Part shown: one piece after another, positions 10,701 through 21,793 of the stretch
Position numbering within the stretch: the stretch's first letter is position 1
Layout of the letters: the number at the start of each line of letters is the position of its first letter
Assembly: GCF_947172395.1 (NCBI RefSeq)
Contig: NC_069092.1
Location: 11,081,418 to 11,145,417, forward strand
DNA from: Bicyclus anynana
Taxonomy: Eukaryota; Arthropoda; Insecta; Lepidoptera; Nymphalidae
Direction: 5' to 3'
DNA length: 64,000 nucleotides
Program-made: the position numbers and the translations under genes
Notes under the pieces: model-generated
Told to the model about the DNA's origin: nothing
The model's input: the letters and a program-made list of their open reading frames with translations, nothing else
Databases searched by the model: none

Positions 10701-11080
10701 CTTTATCAGCCGTCCACTGCTGGACATAGGCCTCTTGCATGGACCTCCAAACACAACTATCTCGAGCCGCCAGCATCCAGCGGCTCCCTGCAACCCGCTT
10801 GATATCCTCGGTCCACCTAGTGGGGGGTCGCCCAACACTGCGCTTTCCGGTGCGGGGTCGCCATTCCAGCACCTTGGGACCCCAACGTCCATCGGCTCTT
10901 CAAACTATGTAGCCCGCCCATTGCCACTTCAGCTTAGCGACTCGCTGAGCTATGTCAGTGACTTTGGTTCGTCTGCGAATCTCCTCATTCCTGATTCGAT
11001 CACGCAGAGACACTCCAAGCGTAGCTCGCTCCATCGCCCGCTGAGTGACTTTGAGCCTTCTTATGAGGTCCATAGTTAGC
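10701..11080 (-). mobile_element. RTE-clade LINE 3' end, second copy
   Basis: Longer copy reaching cttatgaggtccatagttag upstream. A candidate target duplication gacctata lies at 10693-10700 and 11081-11088, although gacc at the right could be element sequence. This suggests insertion into the edge of the first copy. Confidence 0.8.
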
Positions 11081-11095
11081 GACCTATAGTGATCA

Positions 11096-13290
11096 GTCGA
11101 ATAACGATTTCAGAGACAAAAATCTAGAGTACCAATTTATCAACACAAGCTTAAAGTACCTAATATGCATTTTAGTGCATATAACTTTTAAAGCAATAAA
11201 TAGTCCCACGGGTAACCATTGGAATTAGAAAATCACTAAACCGTCTGGACGGAGACTTCGATAAGTGAGCAGAGAGCCTCGTTTGTATCTAGTCGTTCGT
11301 TAGGCTGCCAGATCCGGTTTCCTTATCAACGTCCATCCGGTTGTGTTTCTTTGTTAGTGCCGGATACCTCTGTACCCGGATATTCCCTGGAATTGTAGGA
11401 GTATAATATTGAGGTTTAAGTTTCGCGTTCTAAACTCTGATCGGTAACAACTTTATTGATTTCGGCGTTGATACAATAAAAAAAAGGTTTTACTAATCCA
11501 TAAAGTAATTATTTTAGAATTATAGTATTTGTCGGCGAGTGAGTTATTTGATCGGTTATCAAAATCTACGTTAATTATTGTGATAATATTAGAATCAGGT
11601 TTTCATGTAATTGGGATTTAATTGGGATGTGTGTATATTATTTTTGTTTAAGCCGTTGTTCTGAATTTTTAATGGCCAATGACCAAGTAAATGGATTAAT
11701 AGTATAATAATCTTGAACTTTCGTTTTGTCTACCTATAATTTTCCAAATTTCACAGAAATTATAAAATGTATTCTAACAAAACAATCGTATAATCATTAT
11801 CTAAGTATTATTTTATAGATTACTCATATCCATGTCTATTTATGAAATAAGAGTATAATAACTATTCATCTATACTGTACTTAAAATTTACTTCGAAAGA
11901 CGTACGTAGTACAGGTACAATTTTGTAATCTTAAGGTATATTTTATAAATACCCCAAAACAAGAAAGCATTAAAAGGTACAATGTCATAAATATAAGGTT
12001 TTATCAAAAATATCTTAACACTCTATAAAAAGTGTAATTTGAGTTTTCAACAACTACATAAATATTTTACAAAAAAAGGCCCTAGATATTAACAAACCAA
12101 GTTTATTATAATCATGAAAAGCTTCTACTGCAACACATATTGATTTATGTTGAACCTAGTTTTCCGATACTTTACCGAGTATAGGAAACATACAAGAGTT
12201 TCGTGTATCCAAGTAACTCAGCTTCGTTACATTACAAGGAGTCTTGAGTAGGTAAAAGCATCTCAAAAGTTGTGTTGAACTATTGACAAACCACTCGACG
12301 TTGAAGCAACGTTTGCTTACTCGAAAGATGCCGGATAAAATGTGTACCGAAGGTACATGTACGGTGAAATAACTGTCTACCTTTGATAAATAAATACTCG
12401 TATCATAGACAACTAATTTTAAAGAGTATTATGTTGGATGTTTACTTTTGACTTACATCCAGTTTCATGTTAAGCTAAAGTAACAGTAAAAGTAGTAAGT
12501 AGTAAAGAAGACTTTATTTTTCAGTGAATAAGACCGTCACTTTTGATTTATGACGTTAGTTTGACTGTTACTTGCGATGAAGAAACTGGCCGTTCCTACG
12601 AACGTCCAAGTCAAAAGCAGTCAAAAGTTCGTCCATGGAACTACTCCAACAAAATACTTTTAATTAGGTCATGTAGCATCACTGTTTCGTTCTGAAAGAT
12701 TTGGTTACAAAAGTATTTATTTATTTGTTTTTTTTTAAATGAAAATGTTGCTGTACTTCCTACTGTAGTACTGTAGTTTCCTACTTCTTTGATGGGAGAC
12801 ATTACGCACGGTAGCTGTCAGGAAGGCTCAATAGATAACGCGCGTAACACGCTTAATATATACGCTAACAATTTAGATCCTTTAAATGATTCTACAACAT
12901 AACAAGACTTTCAACATTCATAATTGCCACGGCACTCGAAAAACGAAAGCAAACGCGCGGAACTAATGTAAAACAAGTGAGAAATTTTAATATTTTCACG
13001 AGGGACGCGCGAATTTTCGTCTTGGAAAAACATCGCTTGTGCCCGTTATTAAAATCTCTGCTCTACAATGTTGCGGACGGCTTACTGAGATTAATATTAT
13101 ATTGTTTTATGGATGGATTAGCATTTTGTTTGACGATTTGATTATTGAAACTCCTCTAACAAAGTAAGTATGGTTAAAAATGTTTTTGAAGAAATTTATT
13201 TCCGATTGAGTTTTTATTTTACTGTTGAGCCCTAAATATATTTTATACACACACACTTACACACGAACTTTCGCCTTTATAATATGTAAC
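11096..13290. other. Longest unassigned stretch, AT-rich
   Basis: No family seen in most of this 2.2-kb stretch. 11215-11400 is of more balanced composition, as is 12800-13080 (CpG-containing, acgcgcgaattttcg). A Helitron 5' end fragment is at about 13245-13290 (tcgcctttataatatg). No reading frame of interest. If conserved regulatory DNA exists in the window, this is a reasonable place to look. Confidence 0.4.
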
Positions 13291-13331
13291 TATACGTTAT
13301 GAAGCTAGACCGTTTTCAAATACAGTGCGTC

Positions 13332-13517
13332 TAAGCTCTCATTCGCACGAGAGCTTTTTTTTTAAATAAGTGACACCATTTTTAAAACACGACGCTTTTT
13401 TTCAAGTTGTGTTGCATTTTTAATTTACATTGGAAATAGAGCTTCATTTAACGTCATATTATATTTGAACGCTTTTTTAACGTCCGTTTTAAAAATTCTC
13501 GTGCGAATGAGGGCTTA
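13332..13517. mobile_element. MITE, second copy (186 bp)
   Basis: TIRs taagctctcattcgcacgag and ctcgtgcgaatgagggctta, with TA at the edges, and the internal gaacgcttttttaacgtccg. Same family as 866-1451. Just outside the right edge (13520-13556) lies a LINE-like tail, ttaattttgacattgacttt. Confidence 0.8.
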
Positions 13518-13665
13518 TTAAAATAAATTAATTTTGACATTGACTTTGATTTTCTGTCAAAGGTGATCATAATAAGATACGTCGGTTTTTCGTAGATGAC
13601 AGCAAAATAAACCTATTATTCACTATTATTACTATAGGTTATGAAGCTAGACCATTTTCAAATAG

Positions 13666-13999
13666 AGATTTTTTTTTTTTTTTATTCTTTACAAGTTAGC
13701 CCTTGACTACAATCTCACCTGATGGTAAGTGATGATGCAGTCTAAGATGGAAGCGGGCTAACTTGTTAGGAGGAGGATGAAAATCCACACCCCTTTCGGT
13801 TTCTACACGGCATCGTACCGGAACGCTAAATCGCTTGGCGGTACGTCTTTGCCGGTAGGGTGGTAACTAGCCACGGCCGAAGCCTCCCACCAGCCAGACC
13901 TGGACAAATTAAGAAAATCTCAATCTGCCCAGCTGGGGATCGAACCCAGGACCTCCGTTTCGTAAATCCACCGCGCATACCACTGCGCCACGGAGGCCG
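13666..13999 (-). mobile_element. SINE family B, full length
   Basis: Complete reversed copy: poly-T (A-rich tail), body, then the head with B box and A box ending at cacggaggcc. A short direct repeat gagat may flank it. The open frames at 13826-14060 are shadows. Confidence 0.88.
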
Positions 14000-14214
14000 G
14001 AGATGTAGTGCGTCTAACAAGCGTTATTCTACAGCACTAATTGATGTGCCACTTGATTGAGCCAAGCTTTATTACCCAGAGGGTTGAGACTTTCCGATAA
14101 CGTGATCTTCCTTTGAGAGCACTTGCATCCAATTAGCTAACACCGCTTTTAGATTAGCTTTCTGATCGTTGAGTTAGAGTAAATATAAAATTTTATCTAT
14201 AGAGATAAATTTAA

Positions 14215-14545
14215 TTTAAACCCAGACGAAAAAAGAGGGGTGTTATAAGTTTGACGTGTCTGTCTGTCTGTGTCACCATAGCGCCCGAACGGATGAACCG
14301 ATTTCAATGTAGTTTTTTTGTAATAAAGGTAAACGAGTTTTTGATGAAAATCCATTGAGCCGTTTAATGTTGAGGTGAGTGAAAGTGGGGAAGAATAACT
14401 GAATGTCTGCAAATATACTCCAGTGGGGTCTCAAATGAATACGGACTGAATCTTGATAACTTGATCGAGAAGAGTGTAATTAATAATTTCATGACTTTCG
14501 GGCGTTTTACAAAATTTTCATTTTTATGTTATATATTAACAGGTT
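14215..14545 (+). repeat. Interspersed repeat family J, copy 1
   Basis: Shares with 21794-22110 the ordered segments tgtctgtctgtctgtg, cccgaacggatga, gaataactgaatgtctgc and gagtgtaattaataat. Both copies are in plus orientation and diverged. The class is unknown. Confidence 0.75.
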
Positions 14546-15587
14546 TTCTCTAAATGCATATAAATATATATGCGGTACTTATTTAAAAAAATCACTACCT
14601 ATTTAGATAACTAATGAAATACGAAGTAATAATAAATTGTATACAATAAGTAAAAAACAGTTGAGGATGTCGCTGTTGTTAGCTTTTCGTATAATGTTTT
14701 TCAAAATGGCGACCGCCGCGTCATTAGTTCCTGTTTTGGCCACTAGGTTAAAACTAGAACTTGGTGTACACTTAAAATAATAAAAACAAATGTCGGTAGT
14801 TTTAGTTAAACATAGATACTTTGTAAAACAAAATAAATATGGAGAGTAACATATAAATTCGAGGAACGAATCACGATCCAATATTTGATTTTACTCAGAA
14901 CATGTTTACTTTTCAAATGTAAATTCCTCTCAACCATTCTTTTTGAGTCTTCTATTGGTATGCGGAAATGGAACTATTGGCTTTTAATATTTATAATATT
15001 GTGTATTTATAATAAATTAAAATAAAAACATAATCTATTGCTATAATCGTTGATGTAATAATTCGAAATTTTATAGAAAATTTCAAGGTAGCCGATCAAA
15101 CGATTGCTGCGAATAGTCTTGCGACAGAAGATATGATTCCTCATGATATCTCGTTGGAAATAACATTTATTATACATATAATATACAATATTATAGATCA
15201 TTATAAGTGCTCAAATTACAATCACAGTAAAATTCAAATTTGTCACAGCGTAAAAACAAACGTATAACTGCACAGGTTTCTATTTTGCGAGTCCATTTCC
15301 AAGCTCCGTTGGCCCATGGGGATTTAAGCTAATGCAGCAGTGAGGATTGCTGAAACAAGAGACGAAATCACCCTTCCACCCGACTGGGTGAACACGAGGC
15401 TAAAGCTTTAATCCCAGCTGCAAAAACAAAGCATTCCGATAGACTATTATGAGGTAAGAAATGATTTTCATTGAAGTATTCCCTGTTCACTTAATTCTGA
15501 ATTCATTCTATTACTGACTGAACGATGTTACGTTGTACTAATATTATAAAGAGGAAAGATTTGATTGTTTATAATTATGTTTACAAC
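14546..15587. other. Unassigned AT-rich DNA
   Basis: No gene seen. The 92-codon minus frame at 14603-14881 has no recognisable domain. The block 15285-15430 (ccatggggatttaagc, cacccgactgggtgaac) is less AT-rich and may be a repeat fragment. Confidence 0.45.
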
Positions 15588-15685
15588 CGTGATAGCCCAA
15601 TGGATATGACCTCTGCCTCTGATTCCAAAGGGTGTGGGTTCGAATCCGGTCCGGGACATGCACCTTCAACTTTTCAGTTGTGTTA
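15588..15685 (+). mobile_element. SINE family A head only
   Basis: Has A box tagcccaatgg and B box ggttcgaatcc, then stops after ttttcagttgtgt. It is a 3'-truncated fragment. Confidence 0.8.
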
Positions 15686-16045
15686 TGTAATGTAGTTCAA
15701 TAAGAATTCTACCTTTAATATGACGCGAGTATATTAAAGTGGGCGGATATTTCTGCCTCTGAGTATATTTAAATAATTATGCCTGTATGGAAACTTCTGT
15801 ACAATCCCTCCGGGAACTTCATTAATTAGTCTATTAATTTGGAATATTACGTAATAACCTAAATTAAACGTTCAATTACTATTTAACTGATACAAATAAC
15901 ATACCATGTTGAATTAATTTCATTACTTAACTGATCAAATATTTGAATTTACTATCGTTTGCTACATTTGTGATTTCAGGTTTTTAATTACATTTATCGC
16001 AATGTTTATTTATTACTGACCTAAATGATTGGATTACATCTAGGT
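15686..16045. other. Unassigned AT-rich DNA
   Basis: Nothing recognised. Confidence 0.5.
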
Positions 16046-16570
16046 ATCTATACTAACATTATAAAGATCTTTGTTTTTTTTTAGAAAATCTTTCACCAAT
16101 AGAAAACCGCTTTCTATGTGAGTTCATAGGCTATATTTTAACTAACTATCGGCCTTATCAGAAGTCTTAAAGTCGCTCAGCGGGTGATGGAGCGTGCTAT
16201 GCTTGGAGTTTCTCTGCGTGATCGAATCAGAAATGAGGAGATCCGCAGGCGATCCAAAGTCACTGACATAGCGCAGCGAGTCGCGAAGCTGAAGTGGCGA
16301 TGAGCAGGCCACATAGTGCGAAGAGCCGATGGACGTTAAGGTCCCAAAGTGCTGGAATGGCGACCCCGCACCGGAAAGCGCAGTGTTGGTCGACCCCCCA
16401 CTAGGTGGACCGAAGACATCAAGCGGGTTGCAGGTTGCATTTTGTTTGGAAGTCCATGCAAGAGGCCTATGTCCAGTAGTGACGTCCATCGGCTGACAAT
16501 GATGATTATGATGATGAGGTTTTATTTTATCCCCATATTCCCACGGATCAGGAACTACAGGATTTTATAA
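16046..16570 (+). mobile_element. Helitron-like element interrupted by an RTE copy
   Basis: Left part 16046-16140 starts tatactaacattataaag and ends ggctatatttta. The right part after about 16518 resumes ttttatccccatattcc, matching the undisturbed order in the copy near 54700. A tatttta repeat at both junctions fits a short target duplication of the RTE insertion. Confidence 0.65.
16147..16517 (+). mobile_element. RTE-clade LINE 3' end
   Basis: Sense copy: ctgcgtgatcgaatcagaaa, gcgaagctgaagtggcg, gtgctggaatggcgac, then a (gat)n-type tail. In-frame breaks and a short deletion mark it as dead. Confidence 0.85.
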
Positions 16571-16643
16571 AATAGAGTAGCACAACTCGTACCTTCCAAA
16601 GCCACTAAGGTCCAAACTCTATAATTGGTTATCGTACTTACCT

Positions 16644-17110
16644 ATGGCAGAAGCATAGTTAAAAAAATTTACACCCTTCATAAAATGAGGAATATCTGGC
16701 TATGTATTTAGTAAATCAATAACTCGCGGATTCATAATGGATGGCAGAAGCATAGTCAGACAAACTCAAACCCTTCATAAAATGAGAAATATCTGGCTAT
16801 GCAATCAATATCTGGCTGATCAATAGCTTGCGGATTCATAATGGATGGCAGAAGCATAGTCAGACAAATTCACACCCTTCATAAAATGAAGAATATCTGG
16901 TTATGCAATCAGTAGATCAATAACTCGCGGATTCATAATGGATGGCTGAAGCATAGTCAGACAAACTCAAACCCTTCTTAAAATGAGGAATATCTGGCTA
17001 TGCAATCAGTAGATCAATAGCTCGCGGATTCATAATGGATGGCAGAAGCATAATCAGACAAATTCACACCCTTAATAAATTAAGGAATATCAATAGCTCG
17101 CGGATTCATA
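16644..17110. repeat. Tandem repeat, unit about 97 bp, nearly 5 copies
   Basis: The marker atggcagaagcata recurs at about 16644, 16741, 16845, 16942 (as atggctgaag) and 17039. The spacing is 97 bp except one unit of 104 with a small internal duplication of aatatctggctg. Units share acccttcataaaatgag and cgcggattcataatgg. Confidence 0.88.
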
Positions 17111-17363
17111 TAAAAAATCAACATCAATCAAAAGAAAAATATCAGAATAAACAAGATACGAAGTTGAGTGTAGCCGGAAATTAAACCGACTCGAGCAATT
17201 TCTCCCGTCCACTTGTTTATTTGCGCGCCGTGCAAAACAACGATGTCCGGTTACATACACAGCGATGTTGTTGTTTGTTGATCGCCACTCGGACATTATA
17301 TTATGACAGATTTCATTATATACCGAACAATAATAAACACGTTATTATATATCAATGCCTTAC

Positions 17364-17495
17364 TTTAACACGTTCGCTGCGGTACGAGGTCAATTGACCT
17401 CGTATGGCTAGCGTCGTCAAGAGTTACGAGGTCGATGGACCTCGTACTACACCACATAAAGTTTTAGTATGAGGTCAAGAAACCTCGTACCGCAT
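17364..17495. mobile_element. Triple-hairpin miniature element
   Basis: Three consecutive palindromes lie at 17383-17404, 17425-17446 and 17468-17489, each built from tacgaggtc/gacctcgta. The outer pair tgcggtacgagg (17378-17389) and cctcgtaccgca (17483-17494) closes the whole as an inverted repeat. TTAA lies just left. Confidence 0.7.
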
Positions 17496-17543
17496 CAGAG
17501 GAAAGTACAGAAATATCAGCGAAAGTGAGCAATCTATATCTAT

Positions 17544-17660
17544 ACTAATATATAAAGCTGAAGAGTTTGTTTGTTTGTTTGAACGCGCTAATCTCAAGAA
17601 CTACTGGTCTAATTTGAAAAATTCTTTCAGTTTTAGATAGCCCATTTATCGAAGAAGGTT
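17544..17660 (+). mobile_element. Helitron-like 5' fragment
   Basis: Begins tctatactaatatataaagc, with the (gttt)n run and ctactggtctaatttg found reversed at 25660-25801. Confidence 0.7.
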
Positions 17661-18500
17661 GTAACACCACCCACTTTTCAACTCCAGACCATACTCCACT
17701 CCATAGGCCGACCCAGGATTCGTACCCAGAACTTTGTGATCCCGAAATCCCAAAAAATCACCATAAGCGACCTTCTCAAGCAACGATGCAGTTGTAAGAC
17801 AAAGAAAATGAAAAAATATTTGGATATCAATCTTCCGATCTCTATTAATTTTGACGACAGCAGATTTAATAAATTTCTAAAGAAACGAAGATTAAGCACG
17901 ATTTCAGCAAAATAATTCATAAAGACCCAGCCTTATCGCTCCAACTCCTAAATCTTATCGAAAACTCATTACACTTCAATTCACCTTAAAGTCTGGTTAA
18001 AGACTTAACTTTAGATATTAATCAAATAAATCGGTAATAAAATCTCAATACAACCCGGTTGACTTTGTTGTGGGCTTCTTATTCGAACTTTACGATTTTT
18101 CAACCCTAGAACCTTTAAATGTAAGTTTACGTATTTACGTTAGATAAATACATGCGGCACATGATCATTGTATTTGGAAGATTATTAGGTGTATGTAACA
18201 GTAAGCGTCCATCAGCTAATATGGATGATAGTGTTGACGATAGTGTTGATTATTAAATTAAAAAAATATATATCATAACACAACAGAAAATCTAACGTCT
18301 GTTAAACGTCACGTGAACCACAGAAAACATATGTATAAGTACAGAAGATTCACTCCGTAACGTCATTAAAATACAATACGGCGCAATTCAGTTTGAACAA
18401 AATTATTAGACTACCGTTTTATTACCGTTAAGGTTGTCTTCAAATACAAAATATTTAATACTAAATTCAACGCGCGGCTATGTTCGCGTACTTTGTTGAT
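17661..18500. other. Unassigned AT-rich DNA
   Basis: No gene or clear repeat. The minus frame at 17678-17920 has no recognisable domain. Confidence 0.45.
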
Positions 18501-18689
18501 AAAATAAAAAAATAATGCGTGTCTATAATTAGACTAACATACATCATCAACACATGAGTTTTTAAATATTCATCCAATTATATAATGCAGAAAAAATTGT
18601 TTTTTTTACAATGTTTGCGCTACTCTACGAAGATATGCCTACAATTACTGTATGTTTTGTCTAAGAAACTAAACTTTGTTAAGAATTAT
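18501..18689. repeat. 189-bp direct repeat, left copy
   Basis: Matches 19509-19697 with two mismatches by eye over 189 bp; the offset is exactly 1008 bp. Confidence 0.92.
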
Positions 18690-19430
18690 CAAGCCAGTGA
18701 TGTTTTAATTAAATTTTAAACGTTTAAACGTTTAAACTACAAAATTTCTGTGGTTATTCCAGAAACAGCTTTAATTAAAACACGACACTGGCTTGGCACC
18801 GCCTTCAAACTGATCAGAAGGTAGCACATAGGTAGGATGTTATTTTTTACTTTTTAGTTAAAGTTATTTTTTGAGTTGGAAGTCGGTTGAATTTTTTTTA
18901 TTAAAATTTTTATTTTTTTATTTTTAGTGTTAGCATACCCACTGCGTGTGTACAGTCACAACCTATCTAAGTGGAAAGTTCTTATCAATACAAAATTATC
19001 AAGTCCAAACACAAGGTAACTACTGTGAGCCTTCGAGGAGTTCTCTTCACTGTCCCTCGTCTTCATCACCAGACCCTTAATACCGTCACAACCCATATAG
19101 GTGGAAAGTACTCATCAATACAAATTAATCAAGCCCAAACAAAAGGTGACTGCTGTAAATCCTTGACGAGTTCCATCGTCTGTATTTCGGCTCCATCATC
19201 AGACCAACTCCAAACCTTCATAAAATTGTAGTGGTTTAAAATACCTTATGGAAACACTAACAAACGTACTAGCCGTCTCTACAACTTTCGAAAGTTCCCC
19301 TCAATTTCTCCAGGATGCCGTCATCAGATCCTGACATGAAAAAAATGGGACCACCCTGGAAGTAAACCCTACAAAACAAAAAAAGAATTTTTAAAATCGG
19401 TCCATAATTGACGGAATTATCGCTGGACAT

Positions 19431-19465
<35 letters not shown>

Positions 19466-19508
19466 ATACAGTCGAACGTAGAACCTCCTCCTTTTTGGAA
19501 GTCGGTTA
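18690..19508 (+). mobile_element. Family E repeat, long copy
   Basis: Contains ccgccttcaaactgatcag, ggaagtcggttgaa and the terminal cctcctcctttttggaagtc ggttaaaaa. Internally a unit of about 129 bp is tandemly repeated (gtcacaacctatctaag at 18954 and gtcacaacccatatagg at 19084). A run of 30 A lies at 19435-19464. The class of family E is unknown to me. Confidence 0.7.
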
Positions 19509-19697
19509 AAAATAAAAAAATAATGCGTGTCTATAATTAGACTAACATACATCATCAACACATAAGTTTTTAAATATTCATCCAATTATATAATGCAGAA
19601 AAAATTGTTTTTTTTACAATGTTTGCGCTACTCTACGAAGATATGCCTACAATTACTGTATGTTTTTTCTAAGAAACTAAACTTTGTTAAGAATTAT
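19509..19697. repeat. 189-bp direct repeat, right copy
   Basis: Partner of 18501-18689. It begins immediately at the end of the family E element, sharing its terminal A-run. Confidence 0.92.
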
Positions 19698-20809
19698 TGG
19701 TAAGAGTACATGGAAATGATATCTGGAATTTGCTATTTTTGTTGGTTAATAATACTTATTGTACAGTGGCGTGCACTTCATACATGCATTAAAGTACTGC
19801 ATACCCTAAGAGTTGTCTTCTTAGCGCTTATTAAAGACAGATTTTTCCAGTTTGCTCAATTTTATTACTAGTGCATACCCTGAACGACAGCCTTATGCAC
19901 GCTACTGTTATTGTATCCGTCGTATTAAACTCGTCCGATCCGAGCGGCGCGCGACCCTCACCTGAATTCGTCCCCTCGAGGCAGTGCGACCATGTACTTG
20001 TACGTATTTGCTAAAAGCTGTACGCAGAGGGCGCCAGGCCTGACTAAACGAAAAGCCTTTTGTAATTTATATTCAATCAACTGTAGTTGCTTGATTGCGA
20101 AGAAACTTCAAACATAACTTCCACATTTACAATGTTAGTAGGATTAAGGACTGTAATCACGCGTTTGTTAAACACACGTACGTATTCAAACGAAAAGTTC
20201 TTCGGAAATAAATTACCAAGTTCTGCCAAACATAAATTCGCACACCGTAAAGTTTATAACGCTCGCATACAATATTACAAGCATGGGAGCGATTATAGAT
20301 ATTTTATCCAAATTACGTCGGCGCTCGGCTCCGCGGCGCTTCGAAGATCGTCTAATAAAAAGAAACTTTCGACAGAATCCCGTTACCCTGATAATAAAGC
20401 GGAGCAATTTTCGACCGCTTATATCTCTTGTTTGTTCCGAACGTGCTGAGACGTGTTTTGCGAGAAAAGTTGTATGGAATCTAATAAAACAAACTCAATT
20501 TACTCGCAATACCGTAGGTTGCTGTGATTTTGCGAGTAAATTAGTATCTGTGCCAATTTACACGTCGTCTTATTTGAACCAATGCGGAGTTATGGACCCG
20601 AGATGAATTTTTGTCGTGAAGAATATAAAAGGGAAAAACAATTATACGAATTCCTTTTTTTTGGAGGTTGTCGGTTTAGTTATTTTGTTATTTTTTTTAA
20701 TCGGCACATTTGGGAAGCTTTCAGGATTTTTATGGGCAGTCAAAAGTACTTCGTGCTAATATCTTTGTCAGTCTTACAGTAGGAAGTGATAAATGGGACC
20801 TTGCAGCAG
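19698..20809. other. Unassigned DNA with CpG-rich patches
   Basis: 19920-20045 and 20280-20360 contain CpG clusters (gagcggcgcgcgaccc; tcggctccgcggcgc). Overlapping frames of 120 and 107 codons (20087-20606) have no recognisable domains and are on different frames. A promoter-like or exon remnant is possible but unsupported. Confidence 0.35.
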
Positions 20810-20866
20810 AACATAGGTTACTTTTCATCCCGGAAGAGTCAATGGTTCCTGCGGGTTGTAAACAAC
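20810..20866 (+). mobile_element. Helitron-like fragment
   Basis: Short segment cataggttacttttcatccc followed by atggttcctgcgggttgt, matching the inner 3' half of the family copy at 41876-42060. Confidence 0.55.
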
Positions 20867-21713
20867 AATAGTAGATTGTTATACAAGGGGCTAAAAAGAC
20901 CCATTATATACGAGGATTTTTAGGGCCCGAGACGTAAAACGAGGGCCGCCTAAATAGAAACCGAGTTTATAATGGGTTTATCCCCGCGTGTTACACTCTG
21001 CTTTTCACTACGATTGCTAAAAAATTAAATAGTCTAGTACAATATTCAATGATTTATTTTATTTGAAAATTAAATGCACAAAGTCTACAATCTTTGATAT
21101 AATTGGAGATGCTTTTACCCGGTAACATAATTTCTGACTATTGTAAAGATGAATAATGAGTATGTGAGGTAATCGTAGGAGATAATAATTTAAAAAACTC
21201 CTTTCGTAAGTGAATCCATTCGTTGTTGTTTTCTCCACTTTACCTAGGTATTTAAGTAAATGCGTCTCGACATTGATGGTAACAGATTGAAAATTTCATC
21301 CATCTCCAAATTAGGATCACCATTCTCACTAGAGACAACATTATCAATTAATGTTGTCAAAGGCAAAGGTGTTACACCGTAAAGGATGTCCCATGTCTTC
21401 AAATCTCGCTGTATTGGCAACTCAATAAAAATTAAATAAAAAAATTAACGCATTCCACAGATAATAACGCTGCATTTTATTCCAATTTAAAGTTTTTTAT
21501 TTATTTTTCAAAACAATCAGGGCCTTACCTATAATCATTCTATTTTCAAATAAAACCTCCTCCGTTTTATAGTAGGCTAATACTTGGCTAGAACTCGTAA
21601 CAGACAAGAATTAAAAAAACAAAATTACTTTAGCCCCCAGAGGCTGATATGCTTGTTTAGCCCTGCTGTGGAGTGGTAATATGACAGTGTTTTTGAGCAA
21701 GAGTAGTGAAAAA
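20867..21713 (-). mobile_element. Element G, copy 1, with open frame
   Basis: Inverted copy of 43317-43940. Shared ends are aatagtagattgttataca at one side and gagcaagagtagtgaaaa at the other. On the minus strand 21447-21244 is open for about 67 codons (includes LKTWDILYGVTPLPL and NLEMDEIFNLLPSMSRR). The translated segment is the best-conserved part between the copies. I do not recognise the protein. It may be a captured host exon or a decayed transposon gene. Confidence 0.6.
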
Positions 21714-21793
21714 ACTCATGCAAACACGGTTACGGGCGTCCGCTCGTTCTACGATAAATTTCATTGTTTGAAAGTGAAGTTTTGTATATTCTT

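Noticed and set aside
10479..11079. 107- and 166-codon plus-strand frames
   Set aside because: Antisense of two RTE coding ends; repeated similarly at other RTE copies.
13860..14060. tRNA gene at the SINE B heads
   Set aside because: A and B boxes are present but the heads are joined to SINE bodies and repeated many times; acceptor stems do not close as in a true tRNA.
16644..17110. CRISPR-like array
   Set aside because: Units are whole tandem repeats with no unique spacers, and the genome is eukaryotic.
18501..19697. LTR retrotransposon with 189-bp LTRs
   Set aside because: The repeats lack TG...CA ends, there is no primer-binding site or coding region, and the interior is a known repeat of the window.
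20087..20606. Overlapping 120- and 107-codon frames as a host gene
   Set aside because: Different frames, no recognisable domain, no supporting splice or start context.
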